Assembly: GCF_901875635.1 (NCBI RefSeq)
Contig: NZ_CABFMN010000078.1
Location: 1 to 64,000, forward strand
Direction of reading: 5' to 3'
DNA from: Xylophilus ampelinus
GTDB lineage: Bacteria; Pseudomonadota; Gammaproteobacteria; Burkholderiales; Burkholderiaceae_C
DNA length: 64,000 nt
Within the stretch, counting starts at the first letter, position 1. Every line of letters starts with the position of its first letter. The notes beneath the pieces were generated by a model. That model saw only the letters and a list, made by a program, of their open reading frames with translations. It had not been told where the DNA came from and searched no databases. Position numbers and translations under genes: made by a program. This document shows positions 50,184 through 58,811 of this stretch, in pieces.

Positions 50184-51632
50184 GTGCTGCTGACCCTGGT
50201 CATCGCCTACCTGCTCGTCACGATCGCCATCGGCCTGTGGGCCGCCAAGCGGGTCAAGAACACGACGGATTTCGCGATCGCCGGCCGGCATCTGCCGCTC
50301 TACATGATCGTGACTACCACCTTCGCGACCTGGTTCGGGTCCGAGACGGTGCTGGGCATCCCGGCCAAGTTCATCGAGGGCGGCCTGAACGGCGTGGTGG
50401 AAGACCCCTTCGGCGCCGGCACCTGCCTGATCCTGGTGGGGCTGTTCTTCGCCGGCAAGCTCTACCGCATGACGCTGCTGACCATCAGCGACTACTACCG
50501 CGAGCGCTACGGCCGGGCGGTGGAAGTCATGTGCTCGCTGATCATCATGCTCAGCTACCTGGGCTGGGTGTCGGCGCAAGTCACGGCGCTGGGGCTGGTG
50601 TTCAACCTGCTTTCCGGTGGCGTGGTGAGCATTCCGGTGGGTATGGTGATCGGCGTGGCCTCGATCCTGGCCTACACCCTCTTCGGTGGCATGTGGTCGG
50701 TGGCGGTGACAGACTTCATCCAGATGATCATCCTGGTGCTGGGCCTGGCCGTGATCGCCATGTTCGCCGGCAACATGGCCGGTGGCGCCGACAAGGTGAT
50801 CGACCTGGCCATGAGCCGTGACCTCTTCAAGTTCTGGCCCGAGCCGACCTGGCACGACATCGTCTTCTTCTTCGCCGCCGCGATCACCATGATGCTGGGC
50901 TCCATCCCGCAGCAGGACGTTTTCCAGCGCGTGATGTCGGCCAACAGCGTCAAGGCCGCCACGCGCGGCCCGGTGATCGGCGGCGCCGCCTATATCCTGT
51001 TCGCTGCGGTGCCCATGTTCCTGGTGGCCAGCGCGCTGATCATCATGCCGGAGCAGACGGCCACCCTGCTCAAGGAAGATCCGCAGAAGGTGCTGCCCAC
51101 CCTGGTGCTGGAGAAGATGCCTTTTGTCATGCAGGTGCTGTTCTTCGGTGCGCTGTTGTCGGCCATCAAGTCCACCGCCTCGGCCACGCTGCTGGCACCC
51201 AGCGTGACCTTCACCGAGAACATCTGGCGCCAGTTCCGGCCCGCCGGAAGCGACCGGGAGAACCTGCGCACCATGCGCATCACCGTGCTGCTGTTCAGCG
51301 CCGCTGTGCTGGCCTACGCCATCCGCATGCAGGGCACCTCGATCTACGAGCTCGTGTCGGGCGCCTACCAGGTGCCGCTGGTCGGTGCCTTCGTCCCGCT
51401 GGTCTTCGGCCTGTACTGGAACCGCGGCACCACGCAGGGGGCCATCGCGGCCGTTGTCCTGGGCATTGGCGTGTGGCTGCTGGGCCTGGCCATGCCCTGG
51501 GGCGCGGTGTTCCCGGCCCAGCTGGCCGGCGTGCTGGCCTCGATGGCCGGCATGGTGGTGGGTTCGCTGGCGCCGCAGTGGTTGGCCAACGTGCGCACGC
51601 CGCACCGGCCGCTGGCCACCGAGCCCGCCTGA
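50184..51632 (+). CDS. Sodium:solute symporter family protein
   Basis: The 482-residue membrane protein has about thirteen helices of the SSS family. Diagnostic stretches are DFAIAGRHLPLYMIV, FATWFGSETVLGIPAKF and the central SIPQQDVFQRVMSA. The substrate could be proline, choline, a short-chain acid or similar; the sequence alone does not decide. The start is GTG at 50184, supported by GAGGAGA twelve bases upstream. It follows ubiB by 58 bases. Confidence 0.92.
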   Translation: MLLTLVIAYLLVTIAIGLWAAKRVKNTTDFAIAGRHLPLYMIVTTTFATWFGSETVLGIPAKFIEGGLNGVVEDPFGAGTCLILVGLFFAGKLYRMTLLTISDYYRERYGRAVEVMCSLIIMLSYLGWVSAQVTALGLVFNLLSGGVVSIPVGMVIGVASILAYTLFGGMWSVAVTDFIQMIILVLGLAVIAMFAGNMAGGADKVIDLAMSRDLFKFWPEPTWHDIVFFFAAAITMMLGSIPQQDVFQRVMSANSVKAATRGPVIGGAAYILFAAVPMFLVASALIIMPEQTATLLKEDPQKVLPTLVLEKMPFVMQVLFFGALLSAIKSTASATLLAPSVTFTENIWRQFRPAGSDRENLRTMRITVLLFSAAVLAYAIRMQGTSIYELVSGAYQVPLVGAFVPLVFGLYWNRGTTQGAIAAVVLGIGVWLLGLAMPWGAVFPAQLAGVLASMAGMVVGSLAPQWLANVRTPHRPLATEPA

Positions 51633-51684
51633 GCGGGCGGGGTGGGGTGGGCACGGCGCCCGGCATCCACAGAGGGGCGCAGCC

Positions 51685-51690
51685 TATAAT
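51685..51690 (+). promoter_or_regulatory. -10 element of the fmdB-DUF502-aspS operon
   Basis: A consensus TATAAT followed by CGAGGG stands out in GC-rich sequence 71 bases upstream of the first gene. The -35 region is not close to consensus. Confidence 0.55.
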
Positions 51691-51760
51691 CGAGGGCTTT
51701 GCAAGCGGCCGCCGGCGGCTTGCGCGTTTGCGTTTCCACCCCTCCCAATTTCCGGATCCG

Positions 51761-52084
51761 ATGCCCATCTACGCCTACAAGTGCAGCGCCTGCGGCTTTG
51801 CCAAGGACGTGCTGCAGAAGATCTCCGACACGCCGCTCACGGTTTGCCCCCACTGCGGCGCCGAATCGTTCAGCAAGCAGGTCACCGCCGCCGGCTTCCA
51901 GCTCAAGGGGTCGGGCTGGTATGTGACCGACTTCCGCGACAACGGTGCCAAGAAGGGCGGCGACAGCAAGCCTGCCGACGGTGGCACCAGCGCGCCCGCG
52001 GCATCGCCTGCGCCTGCCGCGTCGCCCGCTCCCGCGGCGCCTGCGCCCGCTCCGGCGGCGTCCCCCGCGGCCAAGAGCGACTGA
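51761..52084 (+). CDS. FmdB-family zinc-ribbon protein
   Basis: The 107-residue protein has an N-terminal zinc ribbon with CSAC and CPHC pairs (MPIYAYKCSACGF, TVCPHCGAESF) and a low-complexity Ala/Pro tail. FmdB_2-type proteins are named for a regulator of formamidase but their role is mostly unknown. It is the first gene of the DUF502-aspS operon, a conserved order in betaproteobacteria. Confidence 0.9.
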   Translation: MPIYAYKCSACGFAKDVLQKISDTPLTVCPHCGAESFSKQVTAAGFQLKGSGWYVTDFRDNGAKKGGDSKPADGGTSAPAASPAPAASPAPAAPAPAPAASPAAKSD

Positions 52085-52099
52085 TCCGTCCCGCCTCCC

Positions 52100-52738
52100 A
52101 TGCTCGCGCTGCGCAAATGGCTGTTGTCCGGCCTTCTGGTCATCGTGCCCCTGGTGGTCACGCTGGCCGTGCTCAATTGGATCGTGGGCACGCTGGACCA
52201 GACGCTTTGGCTGCTGCCCGAGCAGTGGCAGGTCTGGCTGTCCGACCACAAGATCCGCGGCCTGGGCGTGCTGTTCACGCTGGCCATCCTGCTGGTGGTC
52301 GGCGCGGTGGCCAGCAACTTCGTCGGCAAGCGCCTGCTGAGCTGGGGCGATGCCCTGGTGCGCCGCATTCCCGTGGTGCGCTCCATCTACTCCAGCGTCA
52401 AGCAGGTCTCCGACACGCTGTTCTCGGAAAGCGGCAACGCCTTCCGCACGGCGGTGCTGATCCAGTGGCCGCATGAGGGCATGTGGACCATCGCCTTCGT
52501 CACCGGCGCGCCCGGCGGCGACGTGGTCAACCACCTGCAGGGCGACTATCTCGGGGTCTACGTGCCGACCACGCCCAACCCGACGGGCGGCTACTTCGTC
52601 ATGCTCCGGCGCAGCGACTGCGTCGAGCTGAAGATGAGCGTGGACGAGGCGCTCAAGTACATCGTGTCGATGGGCGTCGTCGTGCCCGGCGGCCCTGGCA
52701 GCCTGCCCACGCGGCCTGCGCCGCTCGCCAACCCCTAA
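52100..52738 (+). CDS. DUF502 membrane protein
   Basis: This 212-residue protein has two N-terminal helices (about 5-27 and 55-75) and a conserved DUF502 core (RIPVVRSIYSSVKQVSDTLF, GDYLGVYVPTTPNPTGGYF and MSVDEALKYIVSMG). No biochemical role is established. It starts sixteen bases after the fmdB-like gene and precedes aspS on the same strand. Confidence 0.9.
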   Translation: MLALRKWLLSGLLVIVPLVVTLAVLNWIVGTLDQTLWLLPEQWQVWLSDHKIRGLGVLFTLAILLVVGAVASNFVGKRLLSWGDALVRRIPVVRSIYSSVKQVSDTLFSESGNAFRTAVLIQWPHEGMWTIAFVTGAPGGDVVNHLQGDYLGVYVPTTPNPTGGYFVMLRRSDCVELKMSVDEALKYIVSMGVVVPGGPGSLPTRPAPLANP

Positions 52739-52780
52739 ATCCCAGCATTGCGCCCCGTGGTGGGCGCCGGAATTCGAATC

Positions 52781-54583
52781 ATGGCCATGCGTTCTCACTA
52801 CTGCGGTCTCGTGACCGAAGCCCTGATGGGCGAAACCGTCACCCTGTGCGGCTGGGTCAACCGCCGCCGCGACCATGGCGGCGTGATCTTCGTCGACCTG
52901 CGCGACCGCGAAGGCTACGTGCAGGTGGTGTGCGACCCCGACCGCGCCACCACCTTCGCCACCGCCGAAGGCCTGCGCAACGAGTTCTGCGTGCAGGTCA
53001 AGGGCGTCGTGCGCGCACGGCCCGAAGGCACCGTCAACGACCAGCTCAAGAGCGGCAAGATCGAGGTGCTGGCGCACGAACTGAAGGTGCTCAACCCGTC
53101 GGTCACGCCCCCGTTCCTGCTCGACGACGACAACCTGAGCGAGACCACGCGCCTCACGCACCGCGTGCTCGACCTGCGCCGTCCCGTCATGCAGAAGAAC
53201 CTCATGACGCGCTACAAGGTGACGATGGAGGTGCGCAAGTTCCTCGACGCCAACGGCTTCGTCGACATCGAGACGCCCATGCTGGGCAAGTCCACGCCCG
53301 AAGGCGCACGCGACTACCTGGTGCCCAGCCGCGTGCACGACGGCAGCTTCTTCGCGCTGCCGCAGTCGCCGCAGCTGTTCAAGCAGCTGCTGATGGTGTC
53401 GGGCTTCGACCGCTACTACCAGATCGTCAAATGCTTCCGCGACGAGGACCTGCGCGCCGACCGCCAGCCCGAGTTCACGCAGATCGACATCGAGACCTCC
53501 TTCCTGTCGGAAGATGAGATCCGCACGATGTTCGAAGGCATGATCCGCAAGGTCTTCCGCGCCGCGGCCGACATCGACCTGGGTGTGTTCCCGGTCATGA
53601 CCTATGGCGATGCGATGTTCAAGTACGGCTCCGACAAGCCCGACCTGCGCGTGAAGCTCGAATTCACCGAGCTGACCGAGCTCATGAAGCGGGTGGAGTT
53701 CAAGGTCTTTTCGGGCGCCGCCAACATGGCCGGCGGCCGCGTCGTGGCGCTTCGCGTGCCGGGCGGCGGCGGCGAGGGTGGCCTGTCGCGCGGCGACATC
53801 GACGGCTACACCGAGTTCGTCAAGATCTACGGCGCCAAGGGCCTGGCCTACATCAAGGTCAACGACTGGTCGCTGGGTCGCGAGGGGCTGCAGAGCCCGA
53901 TCGTGAAGAACCTCGACGACAACGCCCTGGCCGAGATCATCGCGCGCACCGGCGCACGCAACGGCGACATCATCTTCTTCGGTGCCGACAAGGCGAAGGT
54001 CGTCAACGACGCCATCGGCGCGCTGCGCGTCAAGATCGGCCACAGCGCCTTCGGCAGGAAGAACGGCCTGTTCGAGGACCGCTGGGCGCCGCTGTGGGTC
54101 ATCGACTTCCCGATGTTCGAGTTCGACGAGGAGGGCCAGCGCTGGAGCGCCGTGCACCACCCCTTCACGAGCCCGAAGGACGGCCACGAGGACCTCATGG
54201 ACACGGCGCCGGAGAAGTGCCTGGCCAAGGCCTACGACATGGTGCTCAACGGCATCGAGATGGGCGGCGGCTCGGTGCGTATCCACCGCGAGGAAGTGCA
54301 GAGCAAGGTGTTCCGCGCCCTCAAGATCAACGCCGAAGACGCGCAGGCCAAGTTCGGCTTCCTGCTCGACGCGCTGCAGTACGGCGCGCCCCCGCATGGC
54401 GGCATCGCCATCGGGCTGGACCGGCTGGTCATGCTCATGACGGGCGCCGAATCCATCCGCGACGTGATCGCCTTCCCCAAGACCCAGCGCGCGCAGGACC
54501 TGCTGACGCAGGCCCCGAGTCCGGTCGACGAGAAGCAGCTGCGCGAACTGCACATCAAGCTGCGCAACGCGCAGACGGCCTGA
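52781..54583 (+). CDS. aspS: Aspartyl-tRNA synthetase
   Basis: This class II synthetase of 600 residues has an N-terminal OB-fold anticodon domain ([15 protein letters not shown]), class II motif 2 ([17 protein letters not shown]), the bacterial GAD insertion and motif 3 ([17 protein letters not shown]). The ATG at 52781 (MAMRSHYCG) is the typical betaproteobacterial start; an upstream in-frame ATG at 52748 is less likely. It is the last gene before a strong terminator at 54604. Confidence 0.97.
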   Translation: MAMRSHYCGLVTEALMGETVTLCGWVNRRRDHGGVIFVDLRDREGYVQVVCDPDRATTFATAEGLRNEFCVQVKGVVRARPEGTVNDQLKSGKIEVLAHELKVLNPSVTPPFLLDDDNLSETTRLTHRVLDLRRPVMQKNLMTRYKVTMEVRKFLDANGFVDIETPMLGKSTPEGARDYLVPSRVHDGSFFALPQSPQLFKQLLMVSGFDRYYQIVKCFRDEDLRADRQPEFTQIDIETSFLSEDEIRTMFEGMIRKVFRAAADIDLGVFPVMTYGDAMFKYGSDKPDLRVKLEFTELTELMKRVEFKVFSGAANMAGGRVVALRVPGGGGEGGLSRGDIDGYTEFVKIYGAKGLAYIKVNDWSLGREGLQSPIVKNLDDNALAEIIARTGARNGDIIFFGADKAKVVNDAIGALRVKIGHSAFGRKNGLFEDRWAPLWVIDFPMFEFDEEGQRWSAVHHPFTSPKDGHEDLMDTAPEKCLAKAYDMVLNGIEMGGGSVRIHREEVQSKVFRALKINAEDAQAKFGFLLDALQYGAPPHGGIAIGLDRLVMLMTGAESIRDVIAFPKTQRAQDLLTQAPSPVDEKQLRELHIKLRNAQTA

Positions 54584-54603
54584 GCGGCTGCGCTCGGCAT
54601 GAG

Positions 54604-54631
54604 AAAGGCGCCTCGGGCGCCTTTTCTTTTT
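54604..54631 (+). terminator. Rho-independent terminator after aspS
   Basis: AAAGGCGCC (54604-54612) pairs with GGCGCCTTT (54616-54624) around a TCG loop, followed by TCTTTTT. It ends the fmdB-DUF502-aspS transcript and separates it from the toxin-antitoxin pair. Confidence 0.9.
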
Positions 54632-54666
54632 GACGCGGAGCAGTTCGATGAGGGTAGGGCAGTGAA

Positions 54667-54681
54667 TGGCTAAAATAGCCA
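54667..54681 (+). promoter_or_regulatory. Palindromic operator overlapping the -10 of the toxin-antitoxin genes
   Basis: TGGCTA-AAA-TAGCCA is a perfect palindrome 20 bases upstream of the antitoxin ATG. It contains TAAAAT, a good -10 hexamer, so a bound antitoxin would block transcription, as expected for autoregulated type II systems. Confidence 0.6.
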
Positions 54682-54701
54682 CTCATCCCGCAGGAGCCGC
54701 C

Positions 54702-54971
54702 ATGCAGATCACCGCCACCGAGGCCAAGAACCGTCTGGGCTACTACCTCGCGCAGGCCGAGCGCGAGCCCGTCCATGTGCTTAAGAACGACCGCGTTGCC
54801 GCCGTACTCATTTCCGCGGCGCGCTATGCAGAGTTGGAGTCTCTGGCTCAGCAGAAGTCCATGGCCGAGCGGCGCCAGGAGTTCAACGAGCGCCATGGAG
54901 CGTGGATCGAAGCGCAGAACGCGCTGGTCGACAAGATCGGTGTCTTTGGCGAATCGCTGCGGCCTTGGTGA
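54702..54971 (+). CDS. Phd/YefM-family antitoxin
   Basis: The 89-residue protein has the Phd/YefM N-terminal DNA-binding/dimerisation region (MQITATEAKNRLGYYLAQAE, PVHVLKNDRVAAVLISAARYAELE) and a flexible C-terminal toxin-binding tail. CAGGAG lies eight bases upstream of this ATG; an ATG at 54666 is in the operator and is unlikely. The toxin gene begins seven bases after its stop. Its partner is of the CcdB family, not a Doc or YoeB type. Confidence 0.88.
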   Translation: MQITATEAKNRLGYYLAQAEREPVHVLKNDRVAAVLISAARYAELESLAQQKSMAERRQEFNERHGAWIEAQNALVDKIGVFGESLRPW

Positions 54972-54978
54972 CGCAGCG

Positions 54979-55296
54979 ATGGCGCAGTTCGACGTCCATG
55001 CGAATCCGGTCAAGGCGCAGCGAGATGAGATCCCATGGTGCGTCGACATCCAGAGCGACATGCTGGCCGGCTTGGGGACTAGGCTCGTCATCCCTCTTGC
55101 CCTGCGTCGGCACGCGCCGCCAGGCTCGCCGCACCGGCTGTGTCCGGTCGTGCCGTGGGAAGGCGATTCCTTTGTGGCCTTGCCACAATTGACCGCGCCG
55201 TTCCGCGTCAAGGACCTGGGCCCAGCGCGGGGGAGCGTGCGTACGCACGCCGGCGATCTTGTGGCCGCCATCGACGCGCTGATGAGCGGCGTGTAG
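54979..55296 (+). CDS. CcdB-family toxin
   Basis: This 105-residue protein resembles CcdB, a poison of DNA gyrase. The match is clearest in VDIQSDMLAGLGTRLVIPL and RLCPVVPWEGDSFVALP, which correspond to VDVQSDI...RRMVIPL and ELYPVV in F-plasmid CcdB. The E. coli C-terminus W-G-I, needed for killing, is S-G-V here, so potency may be altered. It follows the antitoxin on the same strand and its stop overlaps the nudB GTG by one base. Confidence 0.82.
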   Translation: MAQFDVHANPVKAQRDEIPWCVDIQSDMLAGLGTRLVIPLALRRHAPPGSPHRLCPVVPWEGDSFVALPQLTAPFRVKDLGPARGSVRTHAGDLVAAIDALMSGV

Positions 55297-55763
55297 TGGC
55301 GGACTGCCCCTTCAAGATCCCCGAATCGGTGTTGGTGGTCATCCACACGCCCGCGCTCGAAGTGCTGCTGATCGAGCGTGCCGACACGCCCGGCTTCTGG
55401 CAGTCGGTGACCGGCAGCAAGGACAGCGAAGCCGAGCCCCTGGCGCTCACGGCCGCGCGAGAGGTGTTCGAGGAAACCGGCTTCGACTGCCGCATCGGCA
55501 CGCCCCTGGCCGCCGGGCTGCGCGACTGGGGCCTCGTGAACCTCTACGACATCTACCCGCGCTACCTGCCGCGCTATGCGCCTGGCGTGACGCGCAACAC
55601 CGAGCACCTTTTCGGCCTGCAGGTCCCCGAGGCGGCAGCGCCGCTCCTGAGCCCGCGCGAGCACACGGCCTGGCGCTGGCTGCCCTGGCGCGAGGCGGCC
55701 GATGCGTGCTTTTCCCCCTCCAACGCCGAAGCCATCCTCTTGCTGCCACAATTTGCGGCATGA
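55296..55763 (+). CDS. nudB: Dihydroneopterin triphosphate diphosphatase (NudB type)
   Basis: This Nudix hydrolase of 155 residues probably removes pyrophosphate from dihydroneopterin triphosphate in folate synthesis. The Nudix box is present (GSKDSEAEPLALTAAREV then FEETGF) with one extra residue between Gly and the first Glu, as is common in betaproteobacterial NudB. The GTG start overlaps the toxin stop by one base. An aspS-nudB neighbourhood is conserved in related genomes, so the toxin pair looks inserted. Other Nudix substrates remain possible. Confidence 0.88.
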   Translation: MADCPFKIPESVLVVIHTPALEVLLIERADTPGFWQSVTGSKDSEAEPLALTAAREVFEETGFDCRIGTPLAAGLRDWGLVNLYDIYPRYLPRYAPGVTRNTEHLFGLQVPEAAAPLLSPREHTAWRWLPWREAADACFSPSNAEAILLLPQFAA

Positions 55764-55820
55764 GCGCCGAGCCGCAACCACAGCCCATCGCCAGGCCGCG
55801 CGATCTTCGGAGCCCCCGCC

Positions 55821-56618
55821 ATGAGCGCCGCGCGTGAAGAGGTGATCCTGCCATCCGGCGCCAGCGCGGACTCCGGTTTCGCCTCGCTGGACACGCTGCG
55901 CGTGGCCACCTACAACATCCACAAGGGCGTGCAGGGTGTCGGCCCGGCACGCCGGCTGGAGATCCACAACCTGGGCCATGCCATCGAGCAGCTCGATGCC
56001 GACATCGTCTGCCTGCAGGAAGTGCGCAAGATGAACCGGCTGGGCGAGCGCCGCTTCGCGCGCTGGCCCGAGCAGCCGCAGGCCGATTTCCTCTGCCCCG
56101 AGGGCTACCACGCCGTCTACGAGACCAATGCCTACACCCGACACGGCGAGCATGGCAATGCGCTGCTCACGCGCTGGCCGATCGTGCGTCACCGGCACGA
56201 GGACATGTCGGACCACCGCTTCGAGCAGCGTGGCCTGCTGCATGTGGAACTGATGCTTGCGGGCCAGCGCGTGCACGCCATCGTCGTGCACCTGGGCCTC
56301 ATCAAGGGCAGCCGCGTGCGGCAGATCGCGCAGTTGGGCGAATTCATCCGGCGCGAGGTGCCGAACGACGAGCCGGTGGTGGTGGCCGGCGACTTCAACG
56401 ACTGGGGCGCGCGCATGCGCGTGGCGATGAATGCCATGGGCCTGGTCGACATGCCCGGCATGCGCGCCTTGACCTACCCATCGCGCCTGCCGCTCACGCA
56501 GCTCGATTTCGTCTATGCCCGCCACCTGCGCCCCGTCTCGCTGCATGTGCCGCGCGGGCGCATCTGGGGCCGCATGTCCGACCACCTCCCGCTGGTGGCC
56601 GAGTTCGGCCTGGCCTGA
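55821..56618 (+). CDS. Endonuclease/exonuclease/phosphatase-family protein
   Basis: The 265-residue protein has the EEP fold. ATYNIHKG, CLQEVRKMN, GDFNDWG and MSDHLPLVAEF supply the metal-binding Asn, Glu, Asp and His of the family (as in ExoIII, DNase I and phosphodiesterases). The substrate may be a nucleic acid or phospholipid head group. It follows nudB on the same strand, as in related genomes where a cardiolipin synthase often comes next; none is seen here. Confidence 0.9.
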   Translation: MSAAREEVILPSGASADSGFASLDTLRVATYNIHKGVQGVGPARRLEIHNLGHAIEQLDADIVCLQEVRKMNRLGERRFARWPEQPQADFLCPEGYHAVYETNAYTRHGEHGNALLTRWPIVRHRHEDMSDHRFEQRGLLHVELMLAGQRVHAIVVHLGLIKGSRVRQIAQLGEFIRREVPNDEPVVVAGDFNDWGARMRVAMNAMGLVDMPGMRALTYPSRLPLTQLDFVYARHLRPVSLHVPRGRIWGRMSDHLPLVAEFGLA

Positions 56619-56620
56619 GT

Positions 56621-56676
56621 TGCTATCAATTTCATAGCTGCTCGCGCCCATCTGGCGGGCGCTGGCGGCCCAAAAC
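56621..56676 (+). repeat. Dispersed Comamonadaceae-type repeat, copy 7
   Basis: TGCTATCAATTTCATAGCTG, then CTCGCGCCCATCTGGCGGGC and GCTGGCGGCCC. It begins two bases after the EEP stop codon, and the folE gene starts 25 bases beyond it. This copy is the best match to copies 1 and 6. Confidence 0.85.
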
Positions 56677-56700
56677 GTTCACAAACCGTTCGCTGATACG

Positions 56701-57444
56701 ATGCCCGCCATGTTGAGGAAAGCCGATGCCGCCCCGCCGCACGACGCGAGCGGGAACTCCGAAGAGGGAACGCCCGTGTCCGTCAAGATCCGCGAGCGGA
56801 TCCACGCGGCGCGCCAGCGCTACAACGCGAATGACAACATCGCCGAGTTCATCGAACCGGGTGAGCTCGAGGCGCTCCTCGACGAGGTCGAGGTCAAGAT
56901 GCGCGGCGTGCTCGACAGCCTGGTGATCGACCTCGAGAACGACCACAACACCGGCAACACGGCGCGCCGCGTGGCCAAGATGTACGTCAATGAGGTGTTC
57001 CGCGGCCGTTACGTGCCGGCGCCCAGCCTCACCGAGTTTCCCAATGCCGAGCGGCTGAACGAGCTGATGATCGTCGGCCCGATCACGGTGCGCAGTGCCT
57101 GCTCGCACCACTTCTGCCCGATCATGGGCAAGCTGTGGATCGGCGTGATGCCCAACGAGCACACCAACGTGATCGGTCTGTCGAAGTACGCGCGCCTGGC
57201 CGAATGGGTCATGGGCCGTCCGCAGATCCAGGAAGAGGCGATCGTGCAACTGGCCGACCTGATCCAGGAGAAGACGCGGCCCGACGGCCTTGCCCTGGTG
57301 ATGGAGGCCGAGCATTTCTGCATGGCCTGGCGCGGCGTGAAGGAGACCGACAGCAAGATGATCAACTCCGTCATGCGCGGCGTGTTCCTCAAGGACCCGA
57401 GCCTGCGCCGCGAATTCCTGTCGCTGCTGCCGCGCAAGTCCTGA
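56701..57444 (+). CDS. folE: GTP cyclohydrolase I
   Basis: This enzyme converts GTP to dihydroneopterin triphosphate, the first step of folate synthesis and the substrate of NudB. The 247-residue protein has HNTGNTARRVAKMYV, zinc ligands in CSHHFCPIMGKLWIG (Cys, His) and HFCMAWRGVKE (Cys). The start is uncertain: ATGs at 56701 and 56710 and a GTG at 56776 are possible, and a TACGAT hexamer overlaps the first ATG. It is one transcription unit away from nudB. Confidence 0.95.
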   Translation: MPAMLRKADAAPPHDASGNSEEGTPVSVKIRERIHAARQRYNANDNIAEFIEPGELEALLDEVEVKMRGVLDSLVIDLENDHNTGNTARRVAKMYVNEVFRGRYVPAPSLTEFPNAERLNELMIVGPITVRSACSHHFCPIMGKLWIGVMPNEHTNVIGLSKYARLAEWVMGRPQIQEEAIVQLADLIQEKTRPDGLALVMEAEHFCMAWRGVKETDSKMINSVMRGVFLKDPSLRREFLSLLPRKS

Positions 57445-57474
57445 TCGTCCGTCCGTCTCTACGAAGGTTCCGCC

Positions 57475-57897
57475 ATGCTTGTTCGCCTTCTCTACGCCAG
57501 CCGCGCCACCGACACCAGCCCCGCGACCATCGAGACGATCCTCACCCAGGCGCGCGCCCACAATACTGCCAACGGCGTCACCGGCATCCTGTGCTACGGC
57601 GCCGGCACCTTCCTGCAGGCCATCGAGGGCGGGCGAATGGCCGTCAACGACCTGTACGGGCACATCCAGCGCGACGCCCGCCACAAGGACGTGGTGCTGC
57701 TGCACTACGAAGAGATCATGGAGCGGCGCTTCGGCGGCTGGACCATGGGCCAGGTCAACCTCGGCAAGCTCAACGCGTCGACGCTGCTGAAGTATTCGGA
57801 GAAAGCCACGCTCGATCCCTATGCGGTGTCGGGCAAGGTGTCGCTCGCGCTGCTCGAGGAGCTGATGGCGACTGCGGCGATCGTCGGCCGGTCGTGA
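57475..57897 (+). CDS. BLUF-domain blue-light sensor
   Basis: This is a 140-residue short BLUF protein that binds FAD and responds to blue light. The key residues can be placed: Tyr Y7 (LLYASR), Asn N30 in ARAHNT, Gln Q48 (FLQAIEGG), and W89/M91 (GGWTMGQ). GVTGILCYGAG is also typical. A C-terminal helical cap of about 45 residues follows. No output domain is fused, so it must act through a partner protein. AAGG lies about ten bases upstream of the ATG. It follows folE by 30 bases. Confidence 0.93.
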   Translation: MLVRLLYASRATDTSPATIETILTQARAHNTANGVTGILCYGAGTFLQAIEGGRMAVNDLYGHIQRDARHKDVVLLHYEEIMERRFGGWTMGQVNLGKLNASTLLKYSEKATLDPYAVSGKVSLALLEELMATAAIVGRS

Positions 57898-57929
57898 CGG
57901 CCGCCCGCGGCCCCGCGCGGCGGTAGCGC

Positions 57930-58811
57930 ATGCCGCTGTCCGCCTTCGGTCTCATCGTCCTCGCCGGACTCATCCACGCCAGCTGGAACATCGCGGCCAA
58001 GAAGGCCGACGGCGATGCGCGCTTCGCCTTGCAGAGCAGCGCCTTCATGGCGCTGGTGTGGGCGCCGGTAGGCTTGTGGCTGGGGCTGTCGGAGCTGCCC
58101 CGCTGGGGCCTGCGCGAATGGGGCTTCGTGGTCGTCAGCGGCGTGTTGCACGTCATCTACTACATCGTGCTGCTGCGAGGCTACCGCCGGTCCGACCTGA
58201 CGGTGGTGTACCCGCTGGCGCGCGGCAGCGGGCCGCTGCTGTCCTCGCTGGTCGCCGTCGTGTTCCTGGGCGAGCGGCTCACCTGGATCGGGCTGGCGGG
58301 CATCGTGGGCGTGGTGGGCGGCGTGTTCCTCGTGGCCGGCGGACCCCGGCTGTGGCGCCGCACGCACGACGCGCTCCAGCGCGAGCGGGTGCGCAAGGGC
58401 ATCCGCTACGGCGTGCTGACCGGCACGTTCATCGCCGGCTACACCGTGGTCGACAGCTACGCCGTGAAGATGCTTGCCATGTCGCCCATCCTGCTGGACT
58501 ACATGGGCAATTTCGTGCGCCTGGGCCTGCTGGCGCCCGCGGTGCTGCGCGACCGGCCCACGGCAGCGCGGATGTGGCGGGCCCAATGGAAGTACGCGCT
58601 CTTGGTGGCGGCCATCAGCCCGGTGTCGTATGTGCTGGTGCTGTACGCGGTGCAGCAGGCGCCCATTTCGCATGTGGCGCCGGCGCGCGAGGTGTCGATG
58701 CTCTTCGCAGCCTTGATCGGCGGCCACCTGCTGCGCGAGGGCGACCGGCTGCTGCGCGTGGTCGGCGCGTTCTTCATCGCCGCGGGAGTCGCGGCACTCG
58801 CGCTCGGATGA
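57930..58811 (+). CDS. DMT-superfamily (EamA-like) transporter
   Basis: The 293-residue membrane protein has about ten helices arranged as two EamA repeats. The first begins LIHASWNIAAKKADGDARF, and the second contains GTFIAGYTVVDSYAVKM and ISHVAPAREVSMLFAALIG. The substrate is unknown. Its stop overlaps the start of the next gene (ATGA), so the two are translationally coupled. Confidence 0.9.
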   Translation: MPLSAFGLIVLAGLIHASWNIAAKKADGDARFALQSSAFMALVWAPVGLWLGLSELPRWGLREWGFVVVSGVLHVIYYIVLLRGYRRSDLTVVYPLARGSGPLLSSLVAVVFLGERLTWIGLAGIVGVVGGVFLVAGGPRLWRRTHDALQRERVRKGIRYGVLTGTFIAGYTVVDSYAVKMLAMSPILLDYMGNFVRLGLLAPAVLRDRPTAARMWRAQWKYALLVAAISPVSYVLVLYAVQQAPISHVAPAREVSMLFAALIGGHLLREGDRLLRVVGAFFIAAGVAALALG

